This document shows positions 48,393 through 60,878 of a DNA stretch of 64,000 nt, piece after piece (positions within the stretch are counted from its first letter, which is position 1; the number at the start of each line of letters is the position of its first letter). Made by a program: the position numbers and the translations under genes. The stretch is from Coprinus comatus (Eukaryota; Basidiomycota; Agaricomycetes; Agaricales; Agaricaceae): assembly GCA_034638255.1 (NCBI GenBank), contig JAWPGT010000064.1:1-64000 (forward strand). The letters run 5' to 3'. The notes beneath the pieces are model-generated. The model saw only the letters and a list, made by a program, of their open reading frames with translations. It was not told the DNA's origin and did not search any database.

Positions 48393-50284
48393 ACGATTAA
48401 TCTCTTACCTTCTTACGCCTGTCATGACAATCTGTTATCTCATTTTTAGTGTTGTATATTTACTTCTTTTTCCAAGCCCAAGTGTGTCTATTGTTGTAAT
48501 AATATACCTCGTTGATTAGCAACGAAAACTACGATATATGGGTATCTTTCACTTTCTTTTGCACATGGCTCTTTGATATGTTCAGACACGAGGCAGGCTT
48601 CAACTGTCCCAACAATGTATCCGATTTCCAGAGTTGCAGGACTTATGGGCGCTGCAATTCCTCACGAATGCCGCATACGCCTGGTAGACATTCGAATAAT
48701 AGTGTATCATCTTGCAGTTACCCTGTAATTTACCTATGGAATGACCGAGCGCTCTATCCAAAAATTATGCTATAAATAGTTTTGGCCGTGCTGTAACCGC
48801 ATATTGTGTTTGTCAACACTTAGCCATATAACCTCTCCATTCTTTATCAAGTCGTGGCCAGGAGATACGAGAAGTACCGTGTGTATGTTAACATGCACCC
48901 CGTGGTATGCCTATATGTGTATTCAACGTTCAAGTCACTTTGGACTTGGGAGGATGGAAGCGCTTGTAGGACAATAAGGACTGAATAATCGATCAGGTAC
49001 GGGGGAATATACTCTATTCTTTTAAATATATACCCCGGATTACAGCAGCCTGGGATAGTGTGTTCATTCATTGGTTGAACGATTGGACTACAGTGTGCGG
49101 TAGGGTCGGTTCGTTTGCGTCAGCGCGGTGGTGGCGGTTTGAAGCGCCGATGACTGGCTATTGTTATTGTTTCCTGAACTGCCAGTCCTCATCGGATCTG
49201 CTTACCATCATGCTTCTTCCAGCGACACCAACTAGGAAACTGCAAAGACACTCTGCTCTGGCTTTCTGGGAGACTCGTAATGGCTGACGATGAACTATAC
49301 CAAACGATGACAATGCTATCATACATCAGGTGTTCATAGTATGATAGTAATGGTGGCAACATGCCATAAGCAGGGGGTTGCAAGTCACAGCGGACATATA
49401 AACACTTGGTAGAAGAATTTGCAACCCTGCTATTCGATAGCTATTGCCTTGGATCAGCCTTTAATGCCCATGGGAGAGAAAAGGAGAATCAGGGTTCTTG
49501 GCGTTCTTTCTCGGTCTTTTTGTTAGCACCCCACATATGTTGACCCGAACTTCCGACTACCCTTATTGTTAAGGCCAAAGATGGTCTATTGTATTCCTTG
49601 CGTAGGTCCGGCGCCTGCCTTTTTTTCTGGTCCGGTTTGACTTGCGATTGTCACGGGACGGGTTCTTGTTATTTCGACAACTTTGCTGTTCGTTTTTTTG
49701 GTGTTTTGACTTTGCCGAAGGATACTAACTCCTTTATTAGAGAATTGATTTTCCTCATACCTCTTTCTTTCCCCCCTCGGAAGTGGTAGTGGTGTCCAAG
49801 CCATAACCCTGTCCCCTCCGTCTCCGTTTTTATTCCTCCCATAACGATTTCATATTATAGACACAAAAACCACTTCACACATCCGAGCGTATTGTTCAGC
49901 AAATAAATTGCCCCACGAATCTTTGGACCCTTTCAACTTTGGATCTACCTTGACCAGTTTAGGTCCACACAATCAACTAGAATAAACCAGACCAGTCCGG
50001 CCGATTTCTTGGTGTACTATCTTCTAAAAGTCCGTCCTTCGGTTCCTCCTCATTCCTACTTTAATACCAAGGGTGGTCGATTAGATCACATTTTCATTCG
50101 TCTTCTGCTCTCTCACATCCTTCATTGTTGGAAGTGTTGATAGTCCGCGTTCTAGCTTTTCGTGCATTGTGGAGCTATTCGCCTTTCTTGTTTTATTTGA
50201 ACCATCCATTTCGTCTTCTCTACGTCCTTTGTTTTCTCTTTCGTCCTTCAATATCTCTACAACTTTTATCCGGATTTTCGCATT
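48393..50284. other. Intergenic, 1.9 kb
   Basis: No gene supported. The last 250 bases are strongly pyrimidine-rich (TTC/CTT runs), as in leaders of fungal genes, and probably hold the promoter and 5' leader of the CCCH gene. Confidence 0.5.
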
Positions 50285-52315
50285 ATGTCGGTAGAAAGGG
50301 ATTCTCCTATGTCTTTGAAATCGAAGAAACCTCCTCCATTAAAGAAGAGACACAGTACGTTCCTCCCTTCTTCTCTTCCCCTCCTTCCTTATATTGCTTT
50401 CAGCTAACTAAAATGTATCCTTATCATTCAATATCCATAGCTAAACCATGTAAATACTTTCAAATGGGAAGGTGTCCTCATCCTGCAGATTCGTGCAACT
50501 TTGCGCATGTACAAGCGCTTCCTGGTAGCTTACCCATGAGTCCTTGCTCACCAATAACACCGATGTCGCCTCATGGAGTTGGATCGATATATTGTGTGGC
50601 GGGACAGTGTACGGGCGAGAATGGTTACGGTTGTAGGCAAGCTCATGGTACGTTTATTGTTTTTCCTAGCTCCACTAGCCCTTGCTACTTCCAGGGAATA
50701 GCACATTTAATTGACATGGTATTCATTTCCCCCCCTACCGTGCCATGTAGATGTGAATGCGTTGACTACACAGATGAGTAGTTTGCACATGAATGCTGCT
50801 TCACCTATTTCCCCCAGTGTGTCTCTTTTGTTCTCATATGTCGTGGTGCATCCTAACGTTTTATTTAGCAACACCGTTCAGCCCCGAGTACACTTACTCA
50901 AACCCATACCCATACCAATCATACTATCAAGCATGGTCTCCTGGTTCTTACCACGACCAACCTTCCCCTTCAATTCTAAGCGTACTCCCGAAAGGGAATT
51001 CGTTAATCAACTCAGATTCGGTGTCTACGGATGGTACAATTTCCCAGTTGGATACACCTGTCCTTAGAGGAGAGGAATTTGGGCTTGGGAATACTGTCAA
51101 CGTAAATTTCGACCAGGTTCGAGAGGATGATGAAATCGTCACTGAAGATCCACAGTTTGTAGAACACCCACATAAACATCAATCTCAGATTCGAGTTTAT
51201 GATAACCCAACTGCTGCCGATCATCTTCCTCTTCCTCATTCGCATTCTCATTCTCATCCTGTTCCTATTCCTGCTCCTATTCCTATTCATCATCACCACC
51301 ATCATCATCACCATCCAAACCAAGCATTTGGTCACGGAATTGGAATTGGACATCCAGTACCAATACCATTATCACCACCACCACCTTGGGATGCACTTCA
51401 TTATGGATCACTATCTCCTATGTTCAATGGACCCTCACCAGAGTTTAGAGCTAGATCAAAGACTCCAAAGAGTAGAAGTTCTTCTAGGGCTAGTTCGAGG
51501 AGTAAGGCTGCGAGATTCAAGAGTGCGTTTATTGTTGTCACTATTGTTATGTGAATTTCCAATGATTTTTAATTGTTTGTGTTAGCCAAAATATGCAAGT
51601 TCTTCAATATGGAGCAAGGTTGTCCCAGTGGTGATAATTGCACATTGTACGTTTCTCCACATTGCTCCCTCCTTGATAATGAGTTAATGAATTGATGGGT
51701 TGATGGGTTGATTGTATAGTATACATGACTCAAGTATCCCACCTGTTCCTACGGTCACAAGAAGTAGTTCGAAGAGCCCAAAACTTAGTACAAAGAATGA
51801 AGTGTCGCAGGAGTCAACGAATCCGAATCTAAAGATTAATCATGAATCGGACGTGGTCCTTCAGAAGGAAAGTAAATCACAGACAGCACAAAGAGTTGAT
51901 GGAGAAGAAGATAATAACAATAAGTCGAAGAAGAAGAACTTCTTTCCGATTACTTGGCGCGTAATTGGTGGTGGTGTTTTGGTAGGAGGTCACAAAAATA
52001 AGCATAGAGGAATGGGGAAAGGTGGAGATGATGGTTTTGAAGAAGGAGGTCAAGGAGTTGAAACTGAAGTTGAAGAACCTGAACCTTCGTCACCAGAAAT
52101 TGAAACGGGTTATATTAATAAGACTGGTGGAGTGTTTGGTTTGTTTGGTGGAAAGAAGGAGGTTACAAAGTTGGATACTCTCCCTATCAGACCTAGGTCG
52201 ATGTCTATTTCGAGGGTTGATAAGGAGAAGAGCGGTCATGTGAGTTTTGTTCTTCTGGGGTTAACTATATTTTGACTGATCCACGTTTTAGTTGTTCCTT
52301 GCTGCTGAAACTTGA
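50285..52315 (+). CDS. CCCH zinc-finger protein, putative RNA-binding
   Basis: Seen: start 50285 (MSVERDSPMSLKSKKPPPLK). Finger 1 is CKYFQMGRCPHPADSCNFAH (C-x7-C-x6-C-x3-H). A finger-like segment CVAGQCTGENGYGCRQAH follows. A long low-complexity middle holds Pro/His runs and a nine-His tract near 51293. A Ser/Arg patch (SKTPKSRSSSRASSRSK) comes before the last finger, CKFFNMEQGCPSGDNCTFIH (C-x8-C-x5-C-x3-H), whose last codons straddle an intron. The C-terminus is basic then acidic and ends HLFLAAET at TGA 52313-52315. Known: CCCH fingers usually bind AU- or U-rich RNA and control mRNA stability or processing. No specific orthologue is named; nuclear or cytoplasmic RNA binding is inferred. Confidence 0.8.
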
Positions 52316-52810
52316 GAATCGAACTCGATCATTCATGAAATCTTTACGGTATAATATATGATGGACTCTTTATGCATTATCCACCTTCGAATTTCTAGTA
52401 GCATTATTTTTTGGTGTTCCATTTTTTTCGATCTTCTATTGGGGCACTACATTGTTTTTCTTGTGTGTTAAGAACTGTGATTAATAGGTTGTAGTAATAT
52501 AATATGATAAGTAGTAATCTATAAGGAGGGGATTGCATTCAGGAACAATCGGAGAAACGGTGGAGTGTTGTAAGTTATCAGATAAGATGTTCCAAGAATG
52601 ACAGCATCATTCAACAGTTGGGTAGGATGTGCTGTGTTGGCGTAGTGTCACTGTATTAGAGTGATATCCGTAGAGGCTTATGGATTGATTACAGACCCCG
52701 GAAAAGGGCTGTTCTGGACCGAAGCTTGCGTTACGACTACATTTGCATTGGCACCATTTGCCATCATTTTATCCACCCTCTTCCCTTCCTGCTACCACCA
52801 CCATACAGCT
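52316..52810. other. Intergenic upstream of the heme oxygenase gene
   Basis: About 500 bases with no gene. Presumed terminator of the CCCH gene and promoter of the next gene; no clear TATA box was fixed. Confidence 0.45.
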
Positions 52811-53945
52811 ATGGCTATTGCTCTCGACCTTTCATTACCACTCTCTACTTTGCTCAGAGAAGCTACAAAGGAAGCTCATGAGAAGGCAGAGAAAAGTGCT
52901 GGTGCAAGGGTGCTCCTCAGTGGCCAACTCCCAAAGACACAGTACATCCAGTTCTTGTTCATGTTATATCAAGTTTACGAGTACGTTCTCGTTCTATTCA
53001 TGAATTTCACCATTAAACTCTTTTTGTTTATATTATAGTACTTTCGAACGGGCGCTAGATACACATTCTCTTCACCTGACTCTCGAGCCAACCTATAACC
53101 CGACTCTACTTTCACGAACTCCTTCTCTCATTTCTGACATCTCTTATCTTCTTTCTACATCACCTTCAGCATGGAAATCTCATCCTGTATATAAAGAATT
53201 TATCGCAAACCCTCCAGAAGAATTGACAGCGTATATCTCACGTATTGAAGAAATCAGTGCTCAGGAAGATCCGTCAGCGTTGTTAGCTCATTCTTATGTT
53301 AGGTATTTGGGAGATTTGAGTGGAGGTCAGTTCATTAAGAGGGTTATTGTGAAGGCTTATGGACTTGATGAGAATGGTGGTGGGACTGAATTTTTTGATT
53401 TTGAAGAGTTGAGTGCGAAGAAGAGTGGTCAAGGAAGGAAGAAAGCTAGTCAAGGTGATATGAAGAGGATTAAGGAATGGTTTAGAGAGGGTATGAATAA
53501 AGGTGGAGAGAGGAGCGAGGAAGTTAAAGGTCTCTTTTTGCGTTGCAACTGAAAATATGAATACTCATGTTTTTTTGTGTTTCCTTTCCTAGCCGCTGTA
53601 GTGAATGAGGCAAATTTGGCCTTTGAACTCAATACTGGTCTATTCTCTGCAGTTGGAGAACTCTTCACTAAAGCTCAAGAAGAAGAAGAACAGAAGACTT
53701 TGCCTTTAACGGAACGAACCTTCTCTTTCAGTACTGTGGTTACAGTCATTGCAGCAGGTCAGTTAATGTACACTGTTTTAAATTTGAAGCCATCTCATTA
53801 TTCGTCTTATCCGATTTATTTAGTGGGTCTAGCGCATTTCATCTTGGTTATTGGGGGTTTTACTGGAAACAATGGATATCAGAAATTACTTGCCGTGGAA
53901 CAATGGCTACGCGCAACCTTGAGTGGATCTCCTTCAACCGAGTGA
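52811..53945 (+). CDS. HMX1: Heme oxygenase, C-terminally membrane anchored
   Basis: Seen: ATG 52811 (MAIALDLSLPLSTLLREATK) and three exons. The proximal heme-ligand region is EATKEAHEKAEKS, with the His near residue 25. Next come QYIQFLFMLYQVYE-intron-DTFERALDTH and the distal helix ALLAHSYVRYLGDLSGGQFI, with the flexible GDLSGG typical of the family. A Lys/Gly-rich insert precedes the second intron, then NEANLAFELNTGLFSAVGEL. A hydrophobic C-terminal segment (YPIYLVGLAHFILVIGGF) suggests a tail anchor. It ends at TGA 53943-53945. Known: heme oxygenase opens heme to biliverdin, CO and iron using NADPH-cytochrome P450 reductase at the ER. In fungi it serves iron recycling and heme turnover. 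Catalytic landmarks are present. Confidence 0.92.
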
Positions 53946-55234
53946 CAGACCACAAGGCAGTGAAGAATTGCGTCATCACAGCTACGTATGTGTGGTCAGT
54001 TAGATACTAAATCCTCAGTGTATCATCCATCATTCATCAAGTTTTCAAGAGTTGTGATGTTGGAATGATGGGTCGAATTTCGGACTTGGTCGCTTGTCGT
54101 TTAAACGTTCTCTTGGTTTTTCGGATGGAGTTGGGTGATCGTTTTTGATCTATTTTTGGTTCTGTTTTGGAAAACCTCTTTCTCTTATCATTTCAAACCA
54201 TTTACATAGACCTCACGGGTACAATGAAAGTGGATGTCTTCTCATGTCTTTTCACCTTTTATCTCTCTCAAATGTATCATACTCGTTATATGTCCGGATC
54301 CTTTTGTGAATTTCTCGAGTTTTCTGCAATTTAGCATTTGAAATTTGGACACTAAATGTTGAACCTCGGGGTTGAGATCTGCACCGAGCCAACTGAATCT
54401 AATCGGCACCTCCAAGTTGGAGTTCGAAATAAGAGTTTCGGTTCGAATGTGCCGACTATCGAGTCAAGAACGTTCAACATCTACACGAAGATGTGGGATG
54501 CAAGTGTGGAGTGTTTTATATATAGTAAATCTAGGAAATAGGATAATAGGATTCAGATGTTTCAAAAGTCGAGTACAAAACTACTACTTGCAATATCCTT
54601 CAAAAGCTCTCGCTCAAGGCATCTTGCTATATTTAAGTATGTCACAAAAATGAAGCATCTAACCTTTAAATGGTATTGAAGAAAGGGTACGATGAATGTG
54701 TTTTAAAACCTTGTGTGGCCCTTTAATCCTCCTCCTCTCTGCAGCTCAGGATGATACCGTATACCCTTAAGCTTCTCATCTCATTCTATAGTACAGGTTC
54801 TATTCTTACCTTACATTCACTTTCAGTGCTATCACGCCACTAGAACTTAATATTTCGACCGGTTCTTTTTCAACTGGGATTGTTTTGGGTGGACCCGCTG
54901 AAGATGGAGAGCCAAATATTTAAAAACTTTATTCTGAAAGTTCTAATCACTTTTCGTTCCCGGTTTCATGACACATTCTGGCCATTCCTGGGAAACCTTA
55001 ATTTACGATGTTCCCGGATTTCCTAAGTGGAAAAAGTCCTATATTCCAGAAAAACATACACGAGCAGTTGACAATGCCTTTGGGTAACTTTCAGCGCTTC
55101 AAAGTTGGTGCCAGGATCCTATTGAGTCATGGTACGAGCAATAGTGGACACGAATGCAGTTACACAAAACTATTGGTGGTTGCTGGACACTCGCGATCTG
55201 GTCCACGGATTAAATCCCAAATCCCTAAAGAAAA
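53946..55234. other. Intergenic, convergent between heme oxygenase and APC2
   Basis: No gene supported; open frames on both strands are short and overlap the APC2 last exon in antisense. Holds the 3' ends of two convergent genes. Confidence 0.5.
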
Positions 55235-58056
55235 TCATTTATTCAATTTCCAAACACCATCTTTACAAATTACAACTCCTTCTCTTCTCGCAAGTTCCAA
55301 GAAACTGGAAAGTTGTTCCAAACTTTGATCATACCCCGGAGCGAATTTCAACATAGATTGAATCCTATCAATCGGTAACCCTCCAAGATTCGTAAGCATT
55401 CCTTCAATGAACTATATAAATAAAAAAAAAGCAAAAAGGTAATCAGTACACGTCTCAAACGAAATTAGAAAAAAAGTAAATTCAAATTTAAAACATACCT
55501 TCCAATAAACTCTCATCTGTTCAGCTTGTACCTGAGCAGCACTAACTGTAGGTTGTACACCACCCTGACCTCCACTTCCTTCACCGCCATCTTGTTCTGC
55601 TGCAACTCTCGTTCTGACGTTATTACCTTTCCTCACACCACCGCCACCACCGCCACCTTCATCATCCAGACCAGCAGAAGAAGTATCTTCAACTTCTTCA
55701 AGTAATCTGAAAACATTTTCTTCATCTTCAGTTATAACACCATGATCTATCCATGTAAGTAGAGCTTTTAATGCTGCTCCTCTGTCTACTGAGCCGACAC
55801 CTGCGATTAATTCATCCAAGGTCCAAATATCTGCAGTTCATGCGTGCTATTAGACGAGAAGAAATATATGAGGAGGAAAGATATACCTTTTTGAGAGAAT
55901 AGTTCAATGAAAGCAGCTTCGAGTGGTGGTACTTCAACTTCCACCTTCCTATCTTTCAATTCCAATTCCAACTTGACCGTACCTAAATGTGGTAACCATT
56001 TCAACTTTTTATCCGGTTTGAAAGTCTCAAACTCTTTTGAATACTCTTGTTGTAAACTATCCATAAAGAAAAAAAAGGGTAAAAAATTAACGCCTATTCA
56101 CTTCACAACAATATCCTGTGATAGAAAAAAAAAAGTGAACGCACGTTTGGAACTGCCCAGGCATAACCATCTCGCTGCTCTCCAACGCTGGCCAAAAATG
56201 ATGTGAAATAATAGTAGGATGAACAACACTCCCACTCTCACTTCCCAACTTATTCTTCATCACACTCTGCACATGCATATCAACTCTTCTAGTATCCCCC
56301 ATATCTCTCAACATAACTTCACAAACTCCCAAAGCCGCCTCTCCAAACCTAACTTTCAAAATCTCCACATTCTTTCTTTCTCTTTCTACCCTTCCATCAC
56401 CTGAACCAGAAGTAGATTCATCACCAAAAGTAATAGCAAGCAATCTTTGAGCAAGGAGAACCTGAAGTTCTCTAACAAAAAGATCCTTCGAATCATAAAT
56501 CGAAACCAAAGTCGAAAGTACATCCGAAGGTTTATTAGTTCTAAACTCCGGACCAGCATCGATCGGTTCAGGATCCCAATTTGGATCTGTATAATCATCA
56601 TCAATACCTAAACCACCAGTACCACCACCACCAGGTAAATTAAGTGGTTGAAGTGGTTCATTTTCATCAATTAATGATAATGTATCTGGATCATTGTCGT
56701 CGTCTGAAGAAGAACTTCCTACGAGGTTTGAAACGATACTTCGAATTGTATCTGGTCGGGAACGAAGATAACGTCGTATTGGGTCGGCGATTTTGTACAG
56801 GAGGACACCAGGAGGATCGATTATACGAAGACATTTGATTGTGGAAACGTATTGTGTGAGAATGAGTTTTGTATCTGCGCCTGGATGAAGAAGCCTTTTA
56901 CGATTTCTAAAAATAATAAGGCGCATGTAGTCAATATTTTAATAGAAACGAAAACAAAAGAAAAGCATACGCTTGTCGTAGAGCTTTGACTAGTGAAGAA
57001 CGTTGATCTACTCTTTGTAAACAATCTCGTAGATCATATAACGCGCCCGTAGAATCCGGAAAATCGATTATAATATCAAAAAGTTCGCGAGTACGAAGGT
57101 CACATAATGTTTTATTAATATGGAAATCAAACCGAGAGCCTACTCCTTGGAGCATTGCTCTTGCTTCATCGCTATATTAAAGTAAAACTTGGTTCAATAT
57201 CCCTGGAGCCTGAAGTGCGAAAAGGAGATAATCAACTGACCATTGTTAGCACCACGAGCATAAATCATAAGCATCCAAGGCACTACTTTTTCTGACATCC
57301 AATTCCTCAATTCATCTAACATGGGATCTGGCCATTCTCCAGAGCAAGTATCGATAACATGCTGTTCGATAAATTCATATCCGACAGTAGCTATGATAGA
57401 TTCATAACGATCAATCATTCCTAAAGATTCAAAAGCCTGCCATAGTGAAGTTGTGTCTTCAGGTGGAGATGTATCTTCTGAAAGAGTAGAAGCCACCAGT
57501 GCTTTAAAACCAGCTGCGAATGAAGGGGGAAGGACCGAGAAGAGCTGTGTTTGGAAAGCAAGAGTATATGCAGAGTATATTGTTACTCCCAGTCTACAAA
57601 ACAGAACTTAAGTCTATATCCCATTCATCAAGAGAGTTATCTACAAAAAGAAAACACGTACTCATTAAGTGGCGCCCATTGTCTAAACCATTCAGCCAAT
57701 CTAACAACTAACAACCTAACAACCTCAATCTCTCCATTCTCCTCATACTTCTTCATATACTCTAACACGTCGTTCTCAATCATCCACCACTGTCTCTTTA
57801 GATCTTCCAAAAATGTCTCCAACAAAAACGGTAATCGTCTCGCAGCATTAATAGTCGTGAACGCGGCTCTAATAGCATCAATATGGATTTCTGGTTTCGT
57901 TTTGCCTAGTTCTTGTGGGAGTAATAGAGTCGTAGCCAGTGTCCATGCTTCGGAGAATGATACAAGTCCAGTTATACCCTGGTGGTTCCTGTTCAACCGG
58001 GCGAATGATTCATGCCACTTTGCGGCTACTTGAGAGCGTAGAGCATCCGAGGCCAT
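55235..58056 (-). CDS. APC2: Anaphase-promoting complex subunit 2 (cullin-like)
   Basis: Seen: start 58056 (MASDALRSQVAAKWHESF), multiple exons, stop TGA 55235-55237. The N-terminal helical region has LEDLKRQWWMIENDVLEYMK. The cullin-homology part follows: LTQYVSTIKCLRIIDPPGVL, ADPIRRYLRSRPDTIRSIV, an acidic Gly-rich loop, then KDLFVRELQVLLAQRLLAI, GEAALGVCEVMLRDMGDT, VHPTIISHHFWPALESSEM, KKLKWLPHLGTVKLELEL. The C-terminal winged-helix domain reads FIEGMLTNLGGLPIDRIQSM ... GVVICKDGVWKLN. Known: APC2 is the cullin scaffold that, with APC11, forms the catalytic core of the APC/C ubiquitin ligase for cyclins and securin. Odd: an inserted Gly/Gln-rich loop (GGGGGGV, about 55640) just before the final domain. 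Confidence 0.92.
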
Positions 58057-58543
58057 GATTGCATAAGCAGCGGTGATGGCGAATTCAACTTGTAAAGGCT
58101 ACATATAGGTCCTAGTAGAATAAACACATACGGGCAGGTATGTATATTCTGCACTGCGAATATACGCAATATATGTACACAAACAGCACCTGATTTTATT
58201 TTTTATTTATAAGAGTAAAAGATAGACATGAAGAAAGAGAGGACGACACCAAAACCTTAGAAGAGTCAAGTTCCGGGATAGAGGGTCAAAAAGTAAAATG
58301 TCAACCAGGTACTTGCTAGTATAAGAGGGGAGGATAAAACCGAGAAATAAAATGTCACAAGTCTGTTACCAAGCAGGATATAAGAGAAAAGCTATAAAAT
58401 GTAGGATAATGATGATAAATGATAGTAAACCAGCTACCAATCATGAAAGTTTTTATGAATCATAAAAACATTGACATAGGATCGACCAAATGTCAACGTG
58501 TTAGTGAACAATGTAGGGGAAAGGAAAAGGCAATCTATCGGCT
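58057..58543. other. Intergenic between APC2 start and aspartic protease 1 stop
   Basis: About 490 bases; no gene. Contains the APC2 promoter side. Confidence 0.45.
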
Positions 58544-60825
58544 TTACCGAGCATAACTGGTATTATCATAACCAGGTGAATGTGGATGGCCAGCATATGT
58601 ATTCGAGGGGTATTGCAATGGTACTTGCGAAGGTGAAGGGGGGTATTGTTGATGTGGACTTTGTGGTTGTTGGTAATGGGGTGGTGAATATGGGCTGGAA
58701 TTATCCCACTGTCCCGAGGCATTCGAAACATTGAGTTGAGAGTTAGTCCTCAATAGATTGGAGTTTGAATTCGTAACGTTGACTTGAGAAGTAGTCGCAA
58801 ATGGATTGGGGTTATGCGAATAAACCGAAACATTCGGTTGATGTCTTGGGTCTTGGCTTTGATTCGTCGGAACCCTGTTGAGCGAGTACATGCTATGGTT
58901 GTTCTTTCCTTCTCCATACGCGGAGGCTTCCTCCAACTTTGCAGAATTATGGAGATCGAATTCATCACTTTTTCCGAATATACCGTCACCCATTCTAGAC
59001 CTGTTACTCTCTTTCTTGTTCTGATTCTTCCTACAACAGCAACAGAACTTCCAGACACACAATCCAATCAAAATGCACAGGCCAACCAAACATCCGGTGA
59101 CGATGTAGGGCCACCTACTTAAGATCATCTCTTGGTACTTCTTTTTCTTCTCTTCGTCCGAAACTGGTGAATGAACCATTTGGTCAGCAGGAAGGAGTTG
59201 GTATTTCTGGTCGCCTGTGGTATCTACACCTCCCAGCCGAGTTTGTACAAATTCACGATGGGCAACATTGGCATTTGTTACAGATGCGAGTTGGACATAG
59301 GGATGGTCAGATTTTTGCTTGTCGGCATCGATCCAGTTGCCGAAATCAAGAAGGGTGTAGGCATTACGAACTATTTTCGGAAGTTAGTGGTGGACTGGAG
59401 ATTGATGTTAATACCTACGAAAACTCATGCCAAGGATCATGTCATAGTGACCTAGGAGAGAAAATGCAGAGGTGATGGGTTGGAACTGTTATGTTTTTCG
59501 TGAATAAGCATGGCCATTTGGATGGGTAGAGTCATACTCACAGCACCATAACAGATTTTCTTTCCAGTTGGGTCTACCCGTTTGAAATTGTCATCTACAG
59601 TATCAAGAGGATGAACGGGATAAGATTGACCCCCAAAGCTGAAAGTAACGTTCAACGCTTGGTCACAGGGTATCATCCAGAACTCTTCCTTGGTGTCATA
59701 GTATGCACCCTTGACGCGACCATACAGTTGGTCTGATATATCACGAGGAACCTGGGAAAAAGTGAAACTGAAAGAAGACGACGATGGTTACGCTCGCTAA
59801 TTGCATCATGGGAAAAAAAGTTACTTACCCACTGTCAATGACGGCGACAAGTTGGCCGTCGGGGCATCCAGGCACGATAGAGTCGACTTGAAGCGGTTTT
59901 CCATCAGGACCAATAATACCGTTATCCTTGTCAGTCATGATTTGCCAGTGTTGGTCTGTAAGACCACGGCAATTAGCTGAGTGGTGAAAGCAATTGTGAA
60001 TTTGAACATACCAGCCTTCAGCAAGCGGTTGACCTTGTCAATATCAATCTTTGGCATTGAAGTGATATTTTCAAAGCCAGGAACAGTCTCAGATATTGTA
60101 AGCTGGCCCTTGAAAGGGTCTGCTGGGTCGCCTTTTCGGTCAAGCAAGAAGGTAATGTAATTGTCGACCATGTTATGACTCTCGAATATATGAGTGAGCA
60201 AGGTGTTGCCTCTGCTGTCGTTCTTGATCTTCTTGCGAACCTGACTTCCAGCGTTAGGGCCGAGACCGAGGAGACCATAGTAGCCTTGAGCACTTATATC
60301 GGTTGTGAATGTACTTGTGTCGGCGACATGGACTGAGAGAAAGTGTGAGAGTTCGAATCGCGAATTGGGGATGAGGATGAGGGCATACGGAAGGCTTGGT
60401 TGTCGATCTTATAGCCACCAAAGTCTACAGTAGTTACTGCGACATCACCTAGAAGAATTGTTAGTGCTGACGGGTGAAATGGAAGGAAGAACGTACCATT
60501 AACTTTGCCAAGTGCATAACCGAGGGATACACTTTCACTAAGATCTGTCAGTGAGGGTTGTGCCTGTGGAAAGTAACCCCAGAGGTCGGAGCTACAGACT
60601 GAGTAGGGTGTTCTTGGGGTGTTTGTAGGGCACAAACCTGCCGGTGTCGAGGAGAACAGGAATGGTTACGCCTCCGAGGGTGATGTTGCTGACATACTGG
60701 ACATTTGCGGCATTTGAGATGTCAGTTGGAGATCTCTTGTGGAGTGAATTAAGGTTGAGAGTATTGACAGTAAAGGGAATACGAATAGCATGAGCAGAAA
60801 GAGCGAAGAGGAAAAGAGCGAACAT
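58544..60825 (-). CDS. Pepsin-like aspartic protease 1 (A1 family), membrane anchored
   Basis: Seen: start 60825 with signal peptide MFALFLFALSAHAIRI. A pro-segment precedes the first catalytic motif VLLDTG-SSDLWGYF, interrupted by an intron inside the Ser codon (AG|C). The flap region follows, then GLLGLGPNAGSQV, and the second catalytic motif VAVIDSGFSFSQVP. The end of the catalytic domain is ILGMSFRSINT ... YTLLDFGNW. After it a transmembrane helix (YIVTGCLVGLCILIGLCVW) is followed by a CCCC cluster and a Ser/Asn/Pro/Gln-rich cytoplasmic tail of more than 100 residues, ending at 58544. Known: A1 proteases use two Asp residues to cleave peptide bonds at acid pH. Inferred: a surface-anchored protease. 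It is a divergent paralogue pair with the next gene. Confidence 0.9.
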
Positions 60826-60878
60826 GAATCAAGGTGATGGACTAAATCAAAAGAACAATTCCGGCGCTAACCCACAAA

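Noticed and set aside
51235..51325. CRISPR-like or minisatellite short repeats
   Set aside because: These are coding repeats for His, Pro and Ser in the CCCH protein, without repeat-spacer structure.
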